This document shows positions 23,408-30,683 of a stretch of DNA of 48,112 nucleotides, piece by piece. Source of the stretch: Nitrospirota bacterium (lineage in GTDB: Bacteria > Nitrospirota > Thermodesulfovibrionia > Thermodesulfovibrionales > JdFR-85); NCBI GenBank assembly GCA_035873375.1, contig JAYWMQ010000048.1, forward strand, positions 1 to 48,112, written 5' to 3'. Position numbers and translations under genes: made by a program. Below the pieces are notes generated by a model that did no database searches, was not told the DNA's origin, and saw only the letters and a list, made by a program, of their open reading frames with translations. Numbering within the stretch: position 1 is the stretch's first letter; each line of letters starts with the position of its first letter.

Positions 23408-25135
23408 GTGGATTACACGATCAGGATAGGGGGAGAGGCAGGGCAGGGGCTTCAGACAATAGGCGGAGTGCTTGCAAAGGTCTTCGCCCGCTCAGGACTC
23501 CATGTCTTTACTCATCAGGACTATATGTCCCGCATACGCGGAGGGCATAATTTCTACCAGATACGCCTCTCCGACAGAGAGGTCATGTCTTCGAGAGAAA
23601 AGGTTGATATCCTTATTGCCCTTGACCTCAACACTATTTCGATCCACAGGGGATCCCTCAGTGAAGAGGGGATAATTATTTATGATGCAGCCTTTATAAA
23701 AAAGGGCTTTGATTCCCCGGAGTTTTTAAACATACCATTTGAGGCGATTGCTGTTGAGGCCGGGGGCAACAGGATTATGGCAAATACAGTGGCAACCGGT
23801 GCGGTGCTGGGAATACTCGGCATGGACCTGAACATTTTTGAAGATATTATCCGTGAAAGGTTCAGTAAAAAGGGAGAAGAGATTGCCGGGAAAAACATTG
23901 CCTCGGCAAGGGCGGGCTTTGACCATGCCGTAAAAGTTTGCACCAGGTGTGATTTTGCCGTTCCTGAGCCTGGGGGAACACCCCTTATGCTCATCAATGG
24001 CAATGAGGCAACAGGCCTTGGTGCACTTATGAGCGGATGCAGGTTTTATGCAGCATATCCCATGACCCCGTCAACCGGCATTATGATCTTCCTTGCCTCA
24101 AAGGCCAAAGAATATGGAATAGTCATAGAGCAGGCAGAGGACGAGATATCTGCAATAAATATGGCACTGGGCGCTTCTTTTGCCGGCACAAGGGCAATGA
24201 CAGGCAGTTCAGGCGGTGGATTTGCCTTGATGGTTGAAGGGCTCTCACTTGCTGCAATGACAGAGACCCCGATTGTAATCGCAGAGGTGCAGAGGCCGGG
24301 ACCGGCAACCGGCCTGCCCACAAGGACCGAGCAGGCTGACCTCCTCTTTGTCCTCCATGCCGGGCATGGCGAGTTTGCAAGGGTTGTCCTTGCACCGGGT
24401 ACGCCGGAGCAGGCTTTTTACCTCACAAACAAGGCCTTTGACCTGGCAGAGAAGTACCAGATTCCCGTATTTATCCTCTCAGATCAGCACCTTGCCGATA
24501 GTGAATGGACTTTCAGGGGGTTGGATACCGGCAGGTTAAGGCATAATGACTACAAGTTGAGGAGCGAAGCTCTTGAAAGCATCTCTGTTTATAAACGCCA
24601 TAGACTGACGGAGAACGGGATATCTCCGATGGCTGTGCCGGGAGAGTCAGGGCACCTGATAGTGACGGACAGTGATGAGCATGATGAAGAGGGGCATATG
24701 ATAGAAGATGCTGAAACAAGGATAAAGATGACGCAAAAGAGGTTGTTGAAGAAGCTGCCCCTCATCAGGCAGGAGATCGAGCCACCGCTTCTGTATGGCA
24801 GCGAGCGTCCGGATATAGTGATTGCTGGTTGGGGTTCAACATACGGGGTGATGAAAGAGGCTGTTGACGTGTTTTCAGGGGATTATGCAATTGCAATGCT
24901 TCATTTCAGCGAACTTTACCCGTTTCCATCAACTGAAAAATTTGATTACCTGAGTGTCCTTGGCAATGCAAGGCTCAGCCTCTGTATAGAGAACAATGCC
25001 ACCGGGCAGTTTTCGCGCCTTATGAGGGCGGAAACAGGATACAAATTTGATGCAGGGATTAACAAATACGACGGCAGGCCCTTTACACTGGAAGGCCTTT
25101 CAGGAGAATTGGATGCCCACATTTCAAAGTTATGA
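23408..25135 (+). CDS. korA: 2-oxoacid:acceptor oxidoreductase, fused gamma-alpha subunit
   Basis: A 575-residue protein starting at GTG. The first roughly 185 residues are the gamma domain (IRIGGEAGQGLQTIGGVLAK, DYMSRIRGGHNFYQIR). The rest is the alpha subunit with NGNEATGLGALMSGCRFYAAYPMTPSTG and GASFAGTRAMTGSSGGGFALM. Together with the next gene it forms an enzyme that couples a 2-oxoacid, CoA and ferredoxin, for example 2-oxoglutarate synthase of the reductive TCA cycle, or a pyruvate or other oxoacid enzyme. The substrate is not clear from sequence. There is no separate ferredoxin subunit gene. The 3' end overlaps the beta gene by 23 bp. Confidence 0.92.
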   Translation: MDYTIRIGGEAGQGLQTIGGVLAKVFARSGLHVFTHQDYMSRIRGGHNFYQIRLSDREVMSSREKVDILIALDLNTISIHRGSLSEEGIIIYDAAFIKKGFDSPEFLNIPFEAIAVEAGGNRIMANTVATGAVLGILGMDLNIFEDIIRERFSKKGEEIAGKNIASARAGFDHAVKVCTRCDFAVPEPGGTPLMLINGNEATGLGALMSGCRFYAAYPMTPSTGIMIFLASKAKEYGIVIEQAEDEISAINMALGASFAGTRAMTGSSGGGFALMVEGLSLAAMTETPIVIAEVQRPGPATGLPTRTEQADLLFVLHAGHGEFARVVLAPGTPEQAFYLTNKAFDLAEKYQIPVFILSDQHLADSEWTFRGLDTGRLRHNDYKLRSEALESISVYKRHRLTENGISPMAVPGESGHLIVTDSDEHDEEGHMIEDAETRIKMTQKRLLKKLPLIRQEIEPPLLYGSERPDIVIAGWGSTYGVMKEAVDVFSGDYAIAMLHFSELYPFPSTEKFDYLSVLGNARLSLCIENNATGQFSRLMRAETGYKFDAGINKYDGRPFTLEGLSGELDAHISKL

Positions 25136-25964
25136 GGGACAGACACCTGCATGGTGTCCCGGATGCGGCAATTTCCCCATCTTAAAGACCCTCAAGGAAG
25201 CCCTTGCAGAGCTTGAGATTGAGCCGCACCAGCTTACCGTTGTGTCCGGGATTGGACAGGCTGCCAAGCTCCCCCACTACATGAAGTGCAATACCTTCAA
25301 CGGCCTTCACGGAAGGACCCTGCCTGTTGCAACAGGAATAAGGCTTGCAAATCATGAGATGCCTGTTATTGCCGTTGCCGGAGACGGGGACTGCTATGGG
25401 GAAGGGGGCAACCACCTGCTGCACGCAATCAGGAGAAACATAAATGTAAAACTCTTTGTTCATGATAATCAGGTATATGGACTGACAAAGGGGCAGGCAT
25501 CACCAACAACCATGGAGGGGGTGGTTACAAAGACCCAGCCCTTTGGCAGCCTGTCAGAGGCATTGAATCCCATGGCAATGGCTGTTGCCCTTGATTGCAG
25601 CTTTGTGGCGAGGGGATTTGCAGGTGATGCGGAGTTCCTCAAGGGGCTTATGAAAGAGGCCCTTAATCATAAAGGGTTTGCCCTGCTTGATATACTTCAA
25701 CCGTGTGTGACCTTCAATAAGGTCAATACATACCAGTGGTATAGCGGGAGGGTCTACCGCATAGGTGACGATCATGACCCCTTTGACAGGATAGAGGCAT
25801 TTAAAAAGGCCCTTGAGTGGGGAGAAAAGATACCCACCGGGATTATTTACAGAAACAGCAGGCCAACCCTTGAAGAAAGAATTCCCGTTATTAAGGATAC
25901 TCCTCTCATTAAACAGCGATTCTCTTTCAAAGAAGCTGAAAAGGAGATTCAGGGTTTTTATTAA
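25113..25964 (+). CDS. korB: 2-oxoacid:acceptor oxidoreductase, beta (TPP-binding) subunit
   Basis: A 283-residue subunit. An earlier in-frame ATG exists at 25047, but ATG at 25113 has AGGAG at the right distance and starts MPTFQSYEGQTPAWCPGCGN as relatives do. CPGCGN supplies cluster ligands, and AVAGDGDCYGEGGNHLLHAIRRN with VKLFVHDNQVYGLTKGQ form the thiamine diphosphate and magnesium site (GDGD...N). It completes the two-gene complex with the upstream gene. Confidence 0.93.
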   Translation: MPTFQSYEGQTPAWCPGCGNFPILKTLKEALAELEIEPHQLTVVSGIGQAAKLPHYMKCNTFNGLHGRTLPVATGIRLANHEMPVIAVAGDGDCYGEGGNHLLHAIRRNINVKLFVHDNQVYGLTKGQASPTTMEGVVTKTQPFGSLSEALNPMAMAVALDCSFVARGFAGDAEFLKGLMKEALNHKGFALLDILQPCVTFNKVNTYQWYSGRVYRIGDDHDPFDRIEAFKKALEWGEKIPTGIIYRNSRPTLEERIPVIKDTPLIKQRFSFKEAEKEIQGFY

Positions 25965-25966
25965 GT

Positions 25967-26650
25967 TCAGATAAACCCTATTTTCCTTGATGTTTCTTTT
26001 TTCATCAGGTCTGTCACAAGCACTGATGCTGTTGCAAGTATACCTGCGGTGACCACCTCAAGGATTTTTGTGCGTATTCCCGGGGAACTACTTGCGCTGA
26101 GGATACCTTCTGTAATTGCATACGCAATAAGGCCTCCCCCCAGTAACAGGAGCCCATATAACACCCTGCGCCTGCTTCCCCTTTTCTTTTTGTTGAGATA
26201 CAGGTTGATACATCCCACAAATCCGAGAATTGCACCGTTATAACCAAAGCTGAATCGGCTTGTTTTCTCGAGCTCGGAGGACTCGACCGAACCAGAAACA
26301 TAGAGTATCATGTACCCGATGAAGAGGAGGACAGGGAATATCTTGTAGTCTATTCTGGTCTCAATCTTGTAGGTAAGGATGCTGATACCGAAATGAAACA
26401 GGAATATGTTGGAAATAACGGCAAACATAATCCTTGAGTTATCGGCAAGGGTTGATATATATAATGGGGTGTCGGCAAAGAACCATCCGTATGAAGCTAT
26501 GGAGGCCCCGGCCTTCATAATGGCAAAAACTGTAAGTGCCCAGAAGATGTTCTTCAGGTGTGCATCAGTTGCCCCGCGGCTCTTTTTTATAAGCACAAGG
26601 GACATAAACAAAAAAAGGGCGATATATATACCGTGGAGAATATTTATCAA
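25967..26650 (-). CDS. Seven-helix membrane protein of unknown function
   Basis: A 227-residue hydrophobic protein with about seven membrane segments, for example IYIALFLFMSLVLI, IMFAVISNIFLFHFGISIL and VLYGLLLLGGGLIAYAI. The start is TTG at 26650, without a ribosome site, so a later start is possible. I do not recognise the family; the layout resembles membrane sensor domains that lack their output domain. It is convergent with korB and separated from it by two bases. Confidence 0.65.
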   Translation of the reverse strand: MINILHGIYIALFLFMSLVLIKKSRGATDAHLKNIFWALTVFAIMKAGASIASYGWFFADTPLYISTLADNSRIMFAVISNIFLFHFGISILTYKIETRIDYKIFPVLLFIGYMILYVSGSVESSELEKTSRFSFGYNGAILGFVGCINLYLNKKKRGSRRRVLYGLLLLGGGLIAYAITEGILSASSSPGIRTKILEVVTAGILATASVLVTDLMKKETSRKIGFI

Positions 26651-26842
26651 TTTATCACATATGGATGCTTATAGATTAATATCCGGCAGGTTTGCCCCCC
26701 CTACCACTCCCCCCAATTAATTCTATTATTGCATAACGTTAAAACATTTGCAACATGCACGCCTCGTTTGTCCCCTTGCCGGCATTGCTTCATAATTAAA
26801 CAGGCTTAAACTTTGCCCCGAGCTAATTCCAGGGAGGTTCTG
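26651..26842. other. Non-coding stretch before the gene-remnant cluster
   Basis: No gene is seen. It holds C-rich and A/T-rich blocks only, and the ribosome-site-like AGGGAGG (26831-26837) that belongs to the remnant starting at 26843. Confidence 0.5.
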
Positions 26843-26941
26843 GTGGAAGATATTATTGATGTCGTCAGGCTGATTAAGAACGGAGTTACAGAGGCATTCT
26901 CAATCCTTGTAGAAAAACACCCCGGACTGAGTTTTCAATAG
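26843..26941 (+). pseudogene. Remnant of an ECF-type sigma factor N-terminus
   Basis: From GTG at 26843, preceded by AGGGAGG at five bases, 32 codons read [19 protein letters not shown], then [13 protein letters not shown] and a TAG. The pattern is that of region 2.1 of extracytoplasmic-function sigma factors (a KNG[16 protein letters not shown] block). The rest of the gene is missing. A good ribosome site suggests a functional gene until recently. Identification rests on a short segment. Confidence 0.45.
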
Positions 26942-26943
26942 GT

Positions 26944-27267
26944 TTTCCTTTCAGCCCGAAAATACTTACACTCTTCAGGCATCAGGAGACGGAATTTACC
27001 CTGCGGCTGCTCCCTCTTGGCGGCTTCGTGAGTTTCTCTGAAGGAGAAGACGGCGAGGCAAAGGAATTGTTTGAGGCTTCCTGGTTTAAACGTGCACTAA
27101 TAATGTCAGCAGGATCACTGTTTATTATCCTTAGCCTTATTGTAACCTACAGAGATATTGTCAGGATTGTAGCCTGAGGCACCCTGATGTTCGAGACGAC
27201 CGGGGAGATAAAGAACTATTTTGAACTTGCGGAAAGGATGATTTCAGCGCAGCATGAGCTGTTTTGA
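26944..27267 (+). pseudogene. Remnant of an M50 site-2 protease (RseP-like)
   Basis: The frame reads [40 protein letters not shown], then [19 protein letters not shown] before a TGA at 27175, and reads on after it with KNYFELAERMISAQHELF to another TGA at 27265. The segment [10 protein letters not shown] plus WFKRALI-x-x-AGS is typical of RseP-type proteases, between the first two catalytic helices. Both the N-terminal HExxH part and the C-terminal LDG part are gone. Such proteases activate ECF sigma factors by cutting anti-sigma factors, so the pairing with the remnant before it makes sense. Confidence 0.75.
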
Positions 27268-27587
27268 ATGACAGTGATGAAAGAACTCGAAAGTATCCGC
27301 AGACTTGTAGGACAAATCGATAAAGAGCAGCTCCGTTATGTAGACTGTTTCATTGGTACGGATATCGGTCTGTTCATGCCTGCGGGAGGGGCGTGTTTTT
27401 ATGCACTGACACCTCTACACAGCCATCCCTCTTATATGTTTATCCTGCCATTTAACGACCGGACAAGTTTACGGATGGAAAAACAATAACAGCGATACCC
27501 GGCCTGAAGAAAGGTCTGATTCCTAAAAACATGGCAAGATATCGAAAAACTGATTCCCGCTTTCATGTTAAAATGCCTGTACTTTGA
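27268..27587 (+). pseudogene. Frameshifted cupin / AraC-type regulator N-terminus remnant
   Basis: The first frame from ATG 27268 gives 73 residues, with FIGTDIGLFMPAGGACFYAL and HSHPSYMFILPFNDRTS, the sugar-binding-like cupin of AraC-family regulators. It ends at 27489. In the next frame over, from 27467, the sequence FTDGKTITAIPGLKKGLIPK continues the same cupin, up to a TGA at 27587. One base missing in AGTTTACGG accounts for the switch. There is no helix-turn-helix region, so the gene is also cut at its 3' end. Confidence 0.65.
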
Positions 27588-27609
27588 ATACAAGGAGTCA
27601 GACATCATT

Positions 27610-28566
27610 ATGAAAGCTATAGTTATTAACAGATATGGAAGTGCAGAGGTATTGGAATACAAAGAAGTTCCGTTACCACAAGTTAAACCCTCTCATCTGC
27701 TTGTCAGAATACATGCTACTTCGGTTAATCCTGTTGACTTCAAAATTCGAAGAGGAGAATTAAAGTTATTTACCGGGATTATAAAGCCCTGGGTAAAGAT
27801 ATTGGGTTTTGATATTGCCGGAGAAGTAGTTGAGGTTGGTAAACGTGTAGAAAAATTCAGGAAAGGTGATCAGGTCTATGCATTAATAGGCATAAGGGAC
27901 GGGGGAGCTTATGCTGAATATACTTCCGTACCTGAAAGGTCTGCGGCCATAAAACCTGCCAATATGTCATTTGAAGAAGCAGCGGCTGTTCCTTTGGCAT
28001 CGCTTACAGCGTTGCAGGCACTCAGGGATAAGGGAAAAGTCTCTGCAGGGGAAAAAGTGCTCATTAATGGCGCCTCCGGAGGAGTTGGAACTTTTGCTGT
28101 CCAGATCGCCAAGGCATTAGGCGCAGTTGTTACCGGGGTATGCAGTTCTAAAAATATAGAGTTGGTTCAATCTCTGGGTGCAGATAACGTGATTGATTAC
28201 ACAAAAAAGAATTTTACAGAAGATTCTCGGACATACGATATTATTTATGATGTAGTTGCAAACAAATCATTCGCAACATGCAAAAAAGTCCTGACCCCAA
28301 ATGGAATTTATATCACAACTGTACCTGGTCCAAAGACTATTCTTCAAAAACTCCTGACGTCCTTATTGCCAGGCAGAAAGGCGACATATATTATGGTAAA
28401 GGCAAACAGCAAGGACCTTGATTTCATTAAAGACCTTATTGAAGCAGGTAAGATAAGAGCCATAATTGATAAAACCTTTCCGTTATCTCAAGTTGCTGCT
28501 GCGCATAAATACTGTGAGGCAGGCCATAGCAGAGGGAAAAATGTCGTAACAACCCGAATCCTGTGA
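27610..28566 (+). CDS. NAD(P)-dependent zinc-less alcohol dehydrogenase / quinone oxidoreductase (MDR family)
   Basis: A 318-residue medium-chain dehydrogenase. The start at 27610 (MKAIVINRYGSAEVLEYKEV) matches the family; an ATG 45 bases further upstream does not. The catalytic domain has HATSVNPVDFKIRRG and GFDIAGEVVEVG; the Rossmann domain GEKVLINGASGGVGTFAVQIAKALG binds NADPH. No structural zinc Cys cluster is present. It resembles quinone or enone reductases. It follows directly on decayed genes and is A/T-richer than the core genes, consistent with the accessory character of this stretch. Confidence 0.88.
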   Translation: MKAIVINRYGSAEVLEYKEVPLPQVKPSHLLVRIHATSVNPVDFKIRRGELKLFTGIIKPWVKILGFDIAGEVVEVGKRVEKFRKGDQVYALIGIRDGGAYAEYTSVPERSAAIKPANMSFEEAAAVPLASLTALQALRDKGKVSAGEKVLINGASGGVGTFAVQIAKALGAVVTGVCSSKNIELVQSLGADNVIDYTKKNFTEDSRTYDIIYDVVANKSFATCKKVLTPNGIYITTVPGPKTILQKLLTSLLPGRKATYIMVKANSKDLDFIKDLIEAGKIRAIIDKTFPLSQVAAAHKYCEAGHSRGKNVVTTRIL

Positions 28567-28579
28567 TTAAGGTAGTGTT

Positions 28580-28713
28580 AGGAGTGATATGATAGACCCT
28601 TCACTCATTCTCGTCCCGGCATCCGGCCAGGACTCCGATCCCGAAATACTTCGGGAATCCAGGTGAGTCTTATGTAAAACTGGAAACCGTTCAGAGTCTA
28701 TCATATCACTCCT
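28580..28713. repeat. 134-bp element with 18-bp perfect terminal inverted repeats (MITE-like)
   Basis: AGGAGTGATATGATAGAC (28580-28597) is exactly repeated in inverse as GTCTATCATATCACTCCT (28696-28713). Between them, TCCCGAA and TTCGGGA (28639-28656) form an inner hairpin with a 4-nt loop. There is no coding capacity. The layout resembles a miniature inverted-repeat element or a very large terminator. The rest of the 28567-29038 gap is described in the next entry. Confidence 0.65.
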
Positions 28714-28799
28714 TCCTTTGTTCATGGCTTTTTATCGTTGCATCCTGTTTTTTCTTGACATTGAAATCTGATCTGTTTTATGCTTGAGCCATGTATAAC

Positions 28800-28943
28800 A
28801 AAAATCTAATATTAGTAAAGCAGCTTCTTAAAGCGGTATGGCATATAGATGCCATGGCTGAAGGGGGTTTTTATTAGTTGGTAGCAGGTTAAATCTAAAA
28901 AAAACTCAAAGGCCACGGCATTTATTTCCGTGGCCTTTTTTAT
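28800..28943 (+). ncRNA. Possible small RNA ending in a strong intrinsic terminator
   Basis: AAAGGCCACGG (28908-28918) and CCGTGGCCTTT (28928-28938) form an 11-bp perfect stem, followed by T-rich sequence to 28943: a strong terminator, usable in either direction because A-runs precede it. The nearest upstream gene ends 340 bp away, beyond the inverted-repeat element. Between them TGGCATATAGATGCCA (28838-28853) can form a small hairpin. A short independent transcript is therefore possible, but no promoter is convincing. Confidence 0.35.
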
Positions 28944-29038
28944 TATAGAGATATTTTATAAAACCAGGATCCGGAGATTAACGGTTGTTGGAGAATAACA
29001 TCATTTGTTAACTATCTTAGACCAGGAAAGGAGACATT

Positions 29039-29575
29039 ATGCGTAAGAGTAAAAAAGAGATACGGGACAAAAACGTTATTATTGAACTACTGAATACCTG
29101 CCATGCCGGCAGGCTTGGGACTATCGGCAAAGACGGCTATCCAATGGTCAAGCCGCTCAACTTTGCATATCACGAAGGAAAGCTATATTTTCATAGTGCA
29201 AAAGAGGGAGAAAAGATTGACGACATAAGGAGAGACAGCCGGGTCTGTTTTGAAGTGGACGAGCCATTAGCCTATGTAAAGGCAAAGAATCAACCCTGCG
29301 AGGCTGGATATCTTTACAGGAGCGTTATCATAAAAGGCAAGGCCCATATTATTGAAGACAGAGAAGAAAAACTGTTTGCACTGAGATGCCTTATGGAAAA
29401 ATATCAGCCGCAGGGCAATTATGGTGGATTTCTTGAAAAGAAGCTGGTATTAATCGTGGTTGTCAGAATAGATATAGAGGAGATGACAGGCAAGGAAGAC
29501 CTCGGCAAAGACAGTCACAAGGATGCCGTGCTGAAGGCATTGAGAGAGGGGGGGGACAGTACCCATAGTTCTTGA
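29039..29575 (+). CDS. Pyridoxamine 5'-phosphate oxidase-family flavoprotein (NimA-like)
   Basis: A 178-residue split-barrel protein. CHAGRLGTIGKDGYPMVKPLNFAYHEGKLYFH is the FMN-binding core, shown here as the family's first half, and RDSRVCFEVDEP continues it. The closest named relatives are NimA-type nitroimidazole-reducing proteins and general FMN-dependent reductases. Ribosome site GAAAGGAG precedes the ATG. A terminator hairpin follows. Confidence 0.85.
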   Translation: MRKSKKEIRDKNVIIELLNTCHAGRLGTIGKDGYPMVKPLNFAYHEGKLYFHSAKEGEKIDDIRRDSRVCFEVDEPLAYVKAKNQPCEAGYLYRSVIIKGKAHIIEDREEKLFALRCLMEKYQPQGNYGGFLEKKLVLIVVVRIDIEEMTGKEDLGKDSHKDAVLKALREGGDSTHSS

Positions 29576-29579
29576 ATAG

Positions 29580-29620
29580 AAAAGTCAGAATCTGTGGAAT
29601 GTCATTCCGATGACTTTTTT
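29580..29620 (+). terminator. Intrinsic terminator after the flavoprotein gene
   Basis: AAAAGTCA (29580-29587) pairs with TGACTTTT (29611-29618), with inner pairing of GAAT and ATTC, and six T end the stem. Confidence 0.65.
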
Positions 29621-30040
29621 GTGTTCTGTCACCCTGAAGTTGTTTCAGGGTCTCAAAAGAGGCTGGAACAGAGAGATGCTGAATCAAGTTCAGCATGACA
29701 GTGACGGAGCGGTTATGCCGGATGGAGCTTTGTGTTCTGTCACCCTGAAGTTGTTTCAGGGTCTCAAAAGAGGCCGAAAGGGAGAGATGCTGAATCAAGT
29801 TCAGCATGACAGTGACGGGAGCGTTTATACCGGATGGAGCTTTGTGTTTTGTCACCCTGAACTTGTTTCAGGGTCTCAAAAGAGGCTGCAACAGAGAGAT
29901 GCTGAATCAAGTTCAGCATGACAGCGATGGAGCGTTTATACCGGATGGAGCTTTGTGTTTTGTCACCCTGAACTTGTTTCAGGGTCTCAAAAGAGGCCGA
30001 AAGGGAGAGATGCTGAATCAAGTTCAGCATGACAGCTGAA
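29621..30040. repeat. Four-copy tandem array of a 111-bp double-hairpin unit
   Basis: Copies begin at 29630, 29741, 29853 and 29964 (spacings 111, 112, 111). Each unit has hairpin A, CCCTGAA...TTTCAGGG, then a spacer with CTCAAAAGAGGC, hairpin B, ATGCTGAA-TCAAG-TTCAGCAT, and a variable link containing CCGGATGGAGCTTTGTG. Copies 1-2 carry AAGTTG in loop A and copies 3-4 carry AACTTG; the text after CAAAAGAGGC alternates between copies 1/3 (TGGAACAG or TGCAACAG) and 2/4 (CGAAAGGG). So two-unit steps of amplification are likely. No protein is encoded; the apparent frames are low-complexity. Confidence 0.95.
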
Positions 30041-30055
30041 GAGGCAGGTTTTTAG

Positions 30056-30346
30056 ATGAAAGATAAGCAATACCACGTCTATATTCTTACGAACAAATCA
30101 AATAGTGTTTTTTATATAGGTGTAACAAACGATCTGTCACGCAGAATGTTTGAACACAAAAATAAGATCGTGGAAGGATTTACAAAAAAGTATAAACTCA
30201 AGAAACTTGTCTATTATGAGGTAACAAACGATGTGGAAAGTGCTATAAGTAGAGAAAAACAACTAAAGAACTGGCACAGGAAATGGAAGATAGATTTAAT
30301 AACCCAGCTTAATCCTGATTGGATAGATTTAAGCGAGGAATTCTGA
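30056..30346 (+). CDS. GIY-YIG nuclease-domain protein (UPF0213 type)
   Basis: A 96-residue single-domain protein. YHVYILTNKSNSVFYIGVTN carries the VYI...YIG pair of the GIY-YIG fold, DLSRRMFEHK the conserved Arg and His, YYEVTNDVESAISREKQLK the catalytic Glu region. It is close to the short UhpP/YhbQ-like family whose function is unknown. The gene is A/T-rich and sits between hairpin repeats: one copy of hairpin B ends 20 bp before its ATG and another begins 15 bp after its stop, in the same orientation. Confidence 0.92.
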   Translation: MKDKQYHVYILTNKSNSVFYIGVTNDLSRRMFEHKNKIVEGFTKKYKLKKLVYYEVTNDVESAISREKQLKNWHRKWKIDLITQLNPDWIDLSEEF

Positions 30347-30357
30347 GACCGAAACGG

Positions 30358-30450
30358 TGAGATGCTGAATCAAGTTCAGCATGACAGCTATGGAGGTGTT
30401 ATTCCATCTGGTGATTTCTGGTTTGTCATTCTGAACTTGTTTCAGAATCT
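30358..30450. repeat. Palindromic repeat pair downstream of the GIY-YIG gene
   Basis: Hairpin B (ATGCTGAA-TCAAG-TTCAGCAT, 30362-30382) is followed by a variant of hairpin A (ATTCTGAA...TTTCAGAAT, 30428-30448) and CTCAAAAATGG. The order of the two hairpins matches the array upstream. The remainder of the 30347-30683 gap holds the 106-bp repeat below and the ribosome site of the next gene. Confidence 0.9.
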
Positions 30451-30505
30451 CAAAAATGGTGACGCAGTCTATTCGAATTGCCACTCCTGAAAAAGTTCAG
30501 AGCCT

Positions 30506-30611
30506 GCCCTGAATTTAGTTCAGGGGTAACAAAACAAGGGTTCATGCAACAATCTCTTAAGTGGTAGACTTTGACGAATATGTCTCTCTGTATAGTTGAC
30601 GGATTAATATC
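30506..30611 (+). repeat. 106-bp dispersed repeat, copy 1
   Basis: It starts with the hairpin CCCTGAA...TTCAGGGG and runs through TTGACGAATATGTCTCTCTG to TTAATAT. A second copy lies at 44473-44578 in the same orientation; my hand alignment gives about 16 mismatches and one gap. It encodes no protein that I can see. Confidence 0.85.
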
Positions 30612-30683
30612 AATACGTTGGCAACATCATGAAGCAATTGTCGAGTATGTTGAACACACTTGCTAAAATAAGAGGAGGTCAAA

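Noticed and set aside
23314-23550. 78-codon frame overlapping the start of korA
   Set aside because: It is an Arg/Gly-rich shadow of the korA gene in another frame.
25047-25112. Earlier ATG for the oxoacid oxidoreductase beta subunit
   Set aside because: It would add 22 residues absent from the family and has no ribosome site; ATG 25113 has AGGAG.
27150-27180. In-frame TGA in the site-2 protease remnant as a selenocysteine codon, since selA is present
   Set aside because: The gene lacks both its catalytic ends, the TGA is not at a catalytic position of the family, and no stem-loop follows. Decay explains it.
29463-30039. Overlapping open frames of 77-130 codons on both strands in the repeat array
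   Set aside because: They are translations of the 111-bp tandem hairpin units; their sequence repeats with the array and matches no protein pattern.
29600-30450. CRISPR array
   Set aside because: Repeats are about 111 bp apart and the units are similar throughout, with two hairpins each; there are no unique spacers of constant size and no cas genes.
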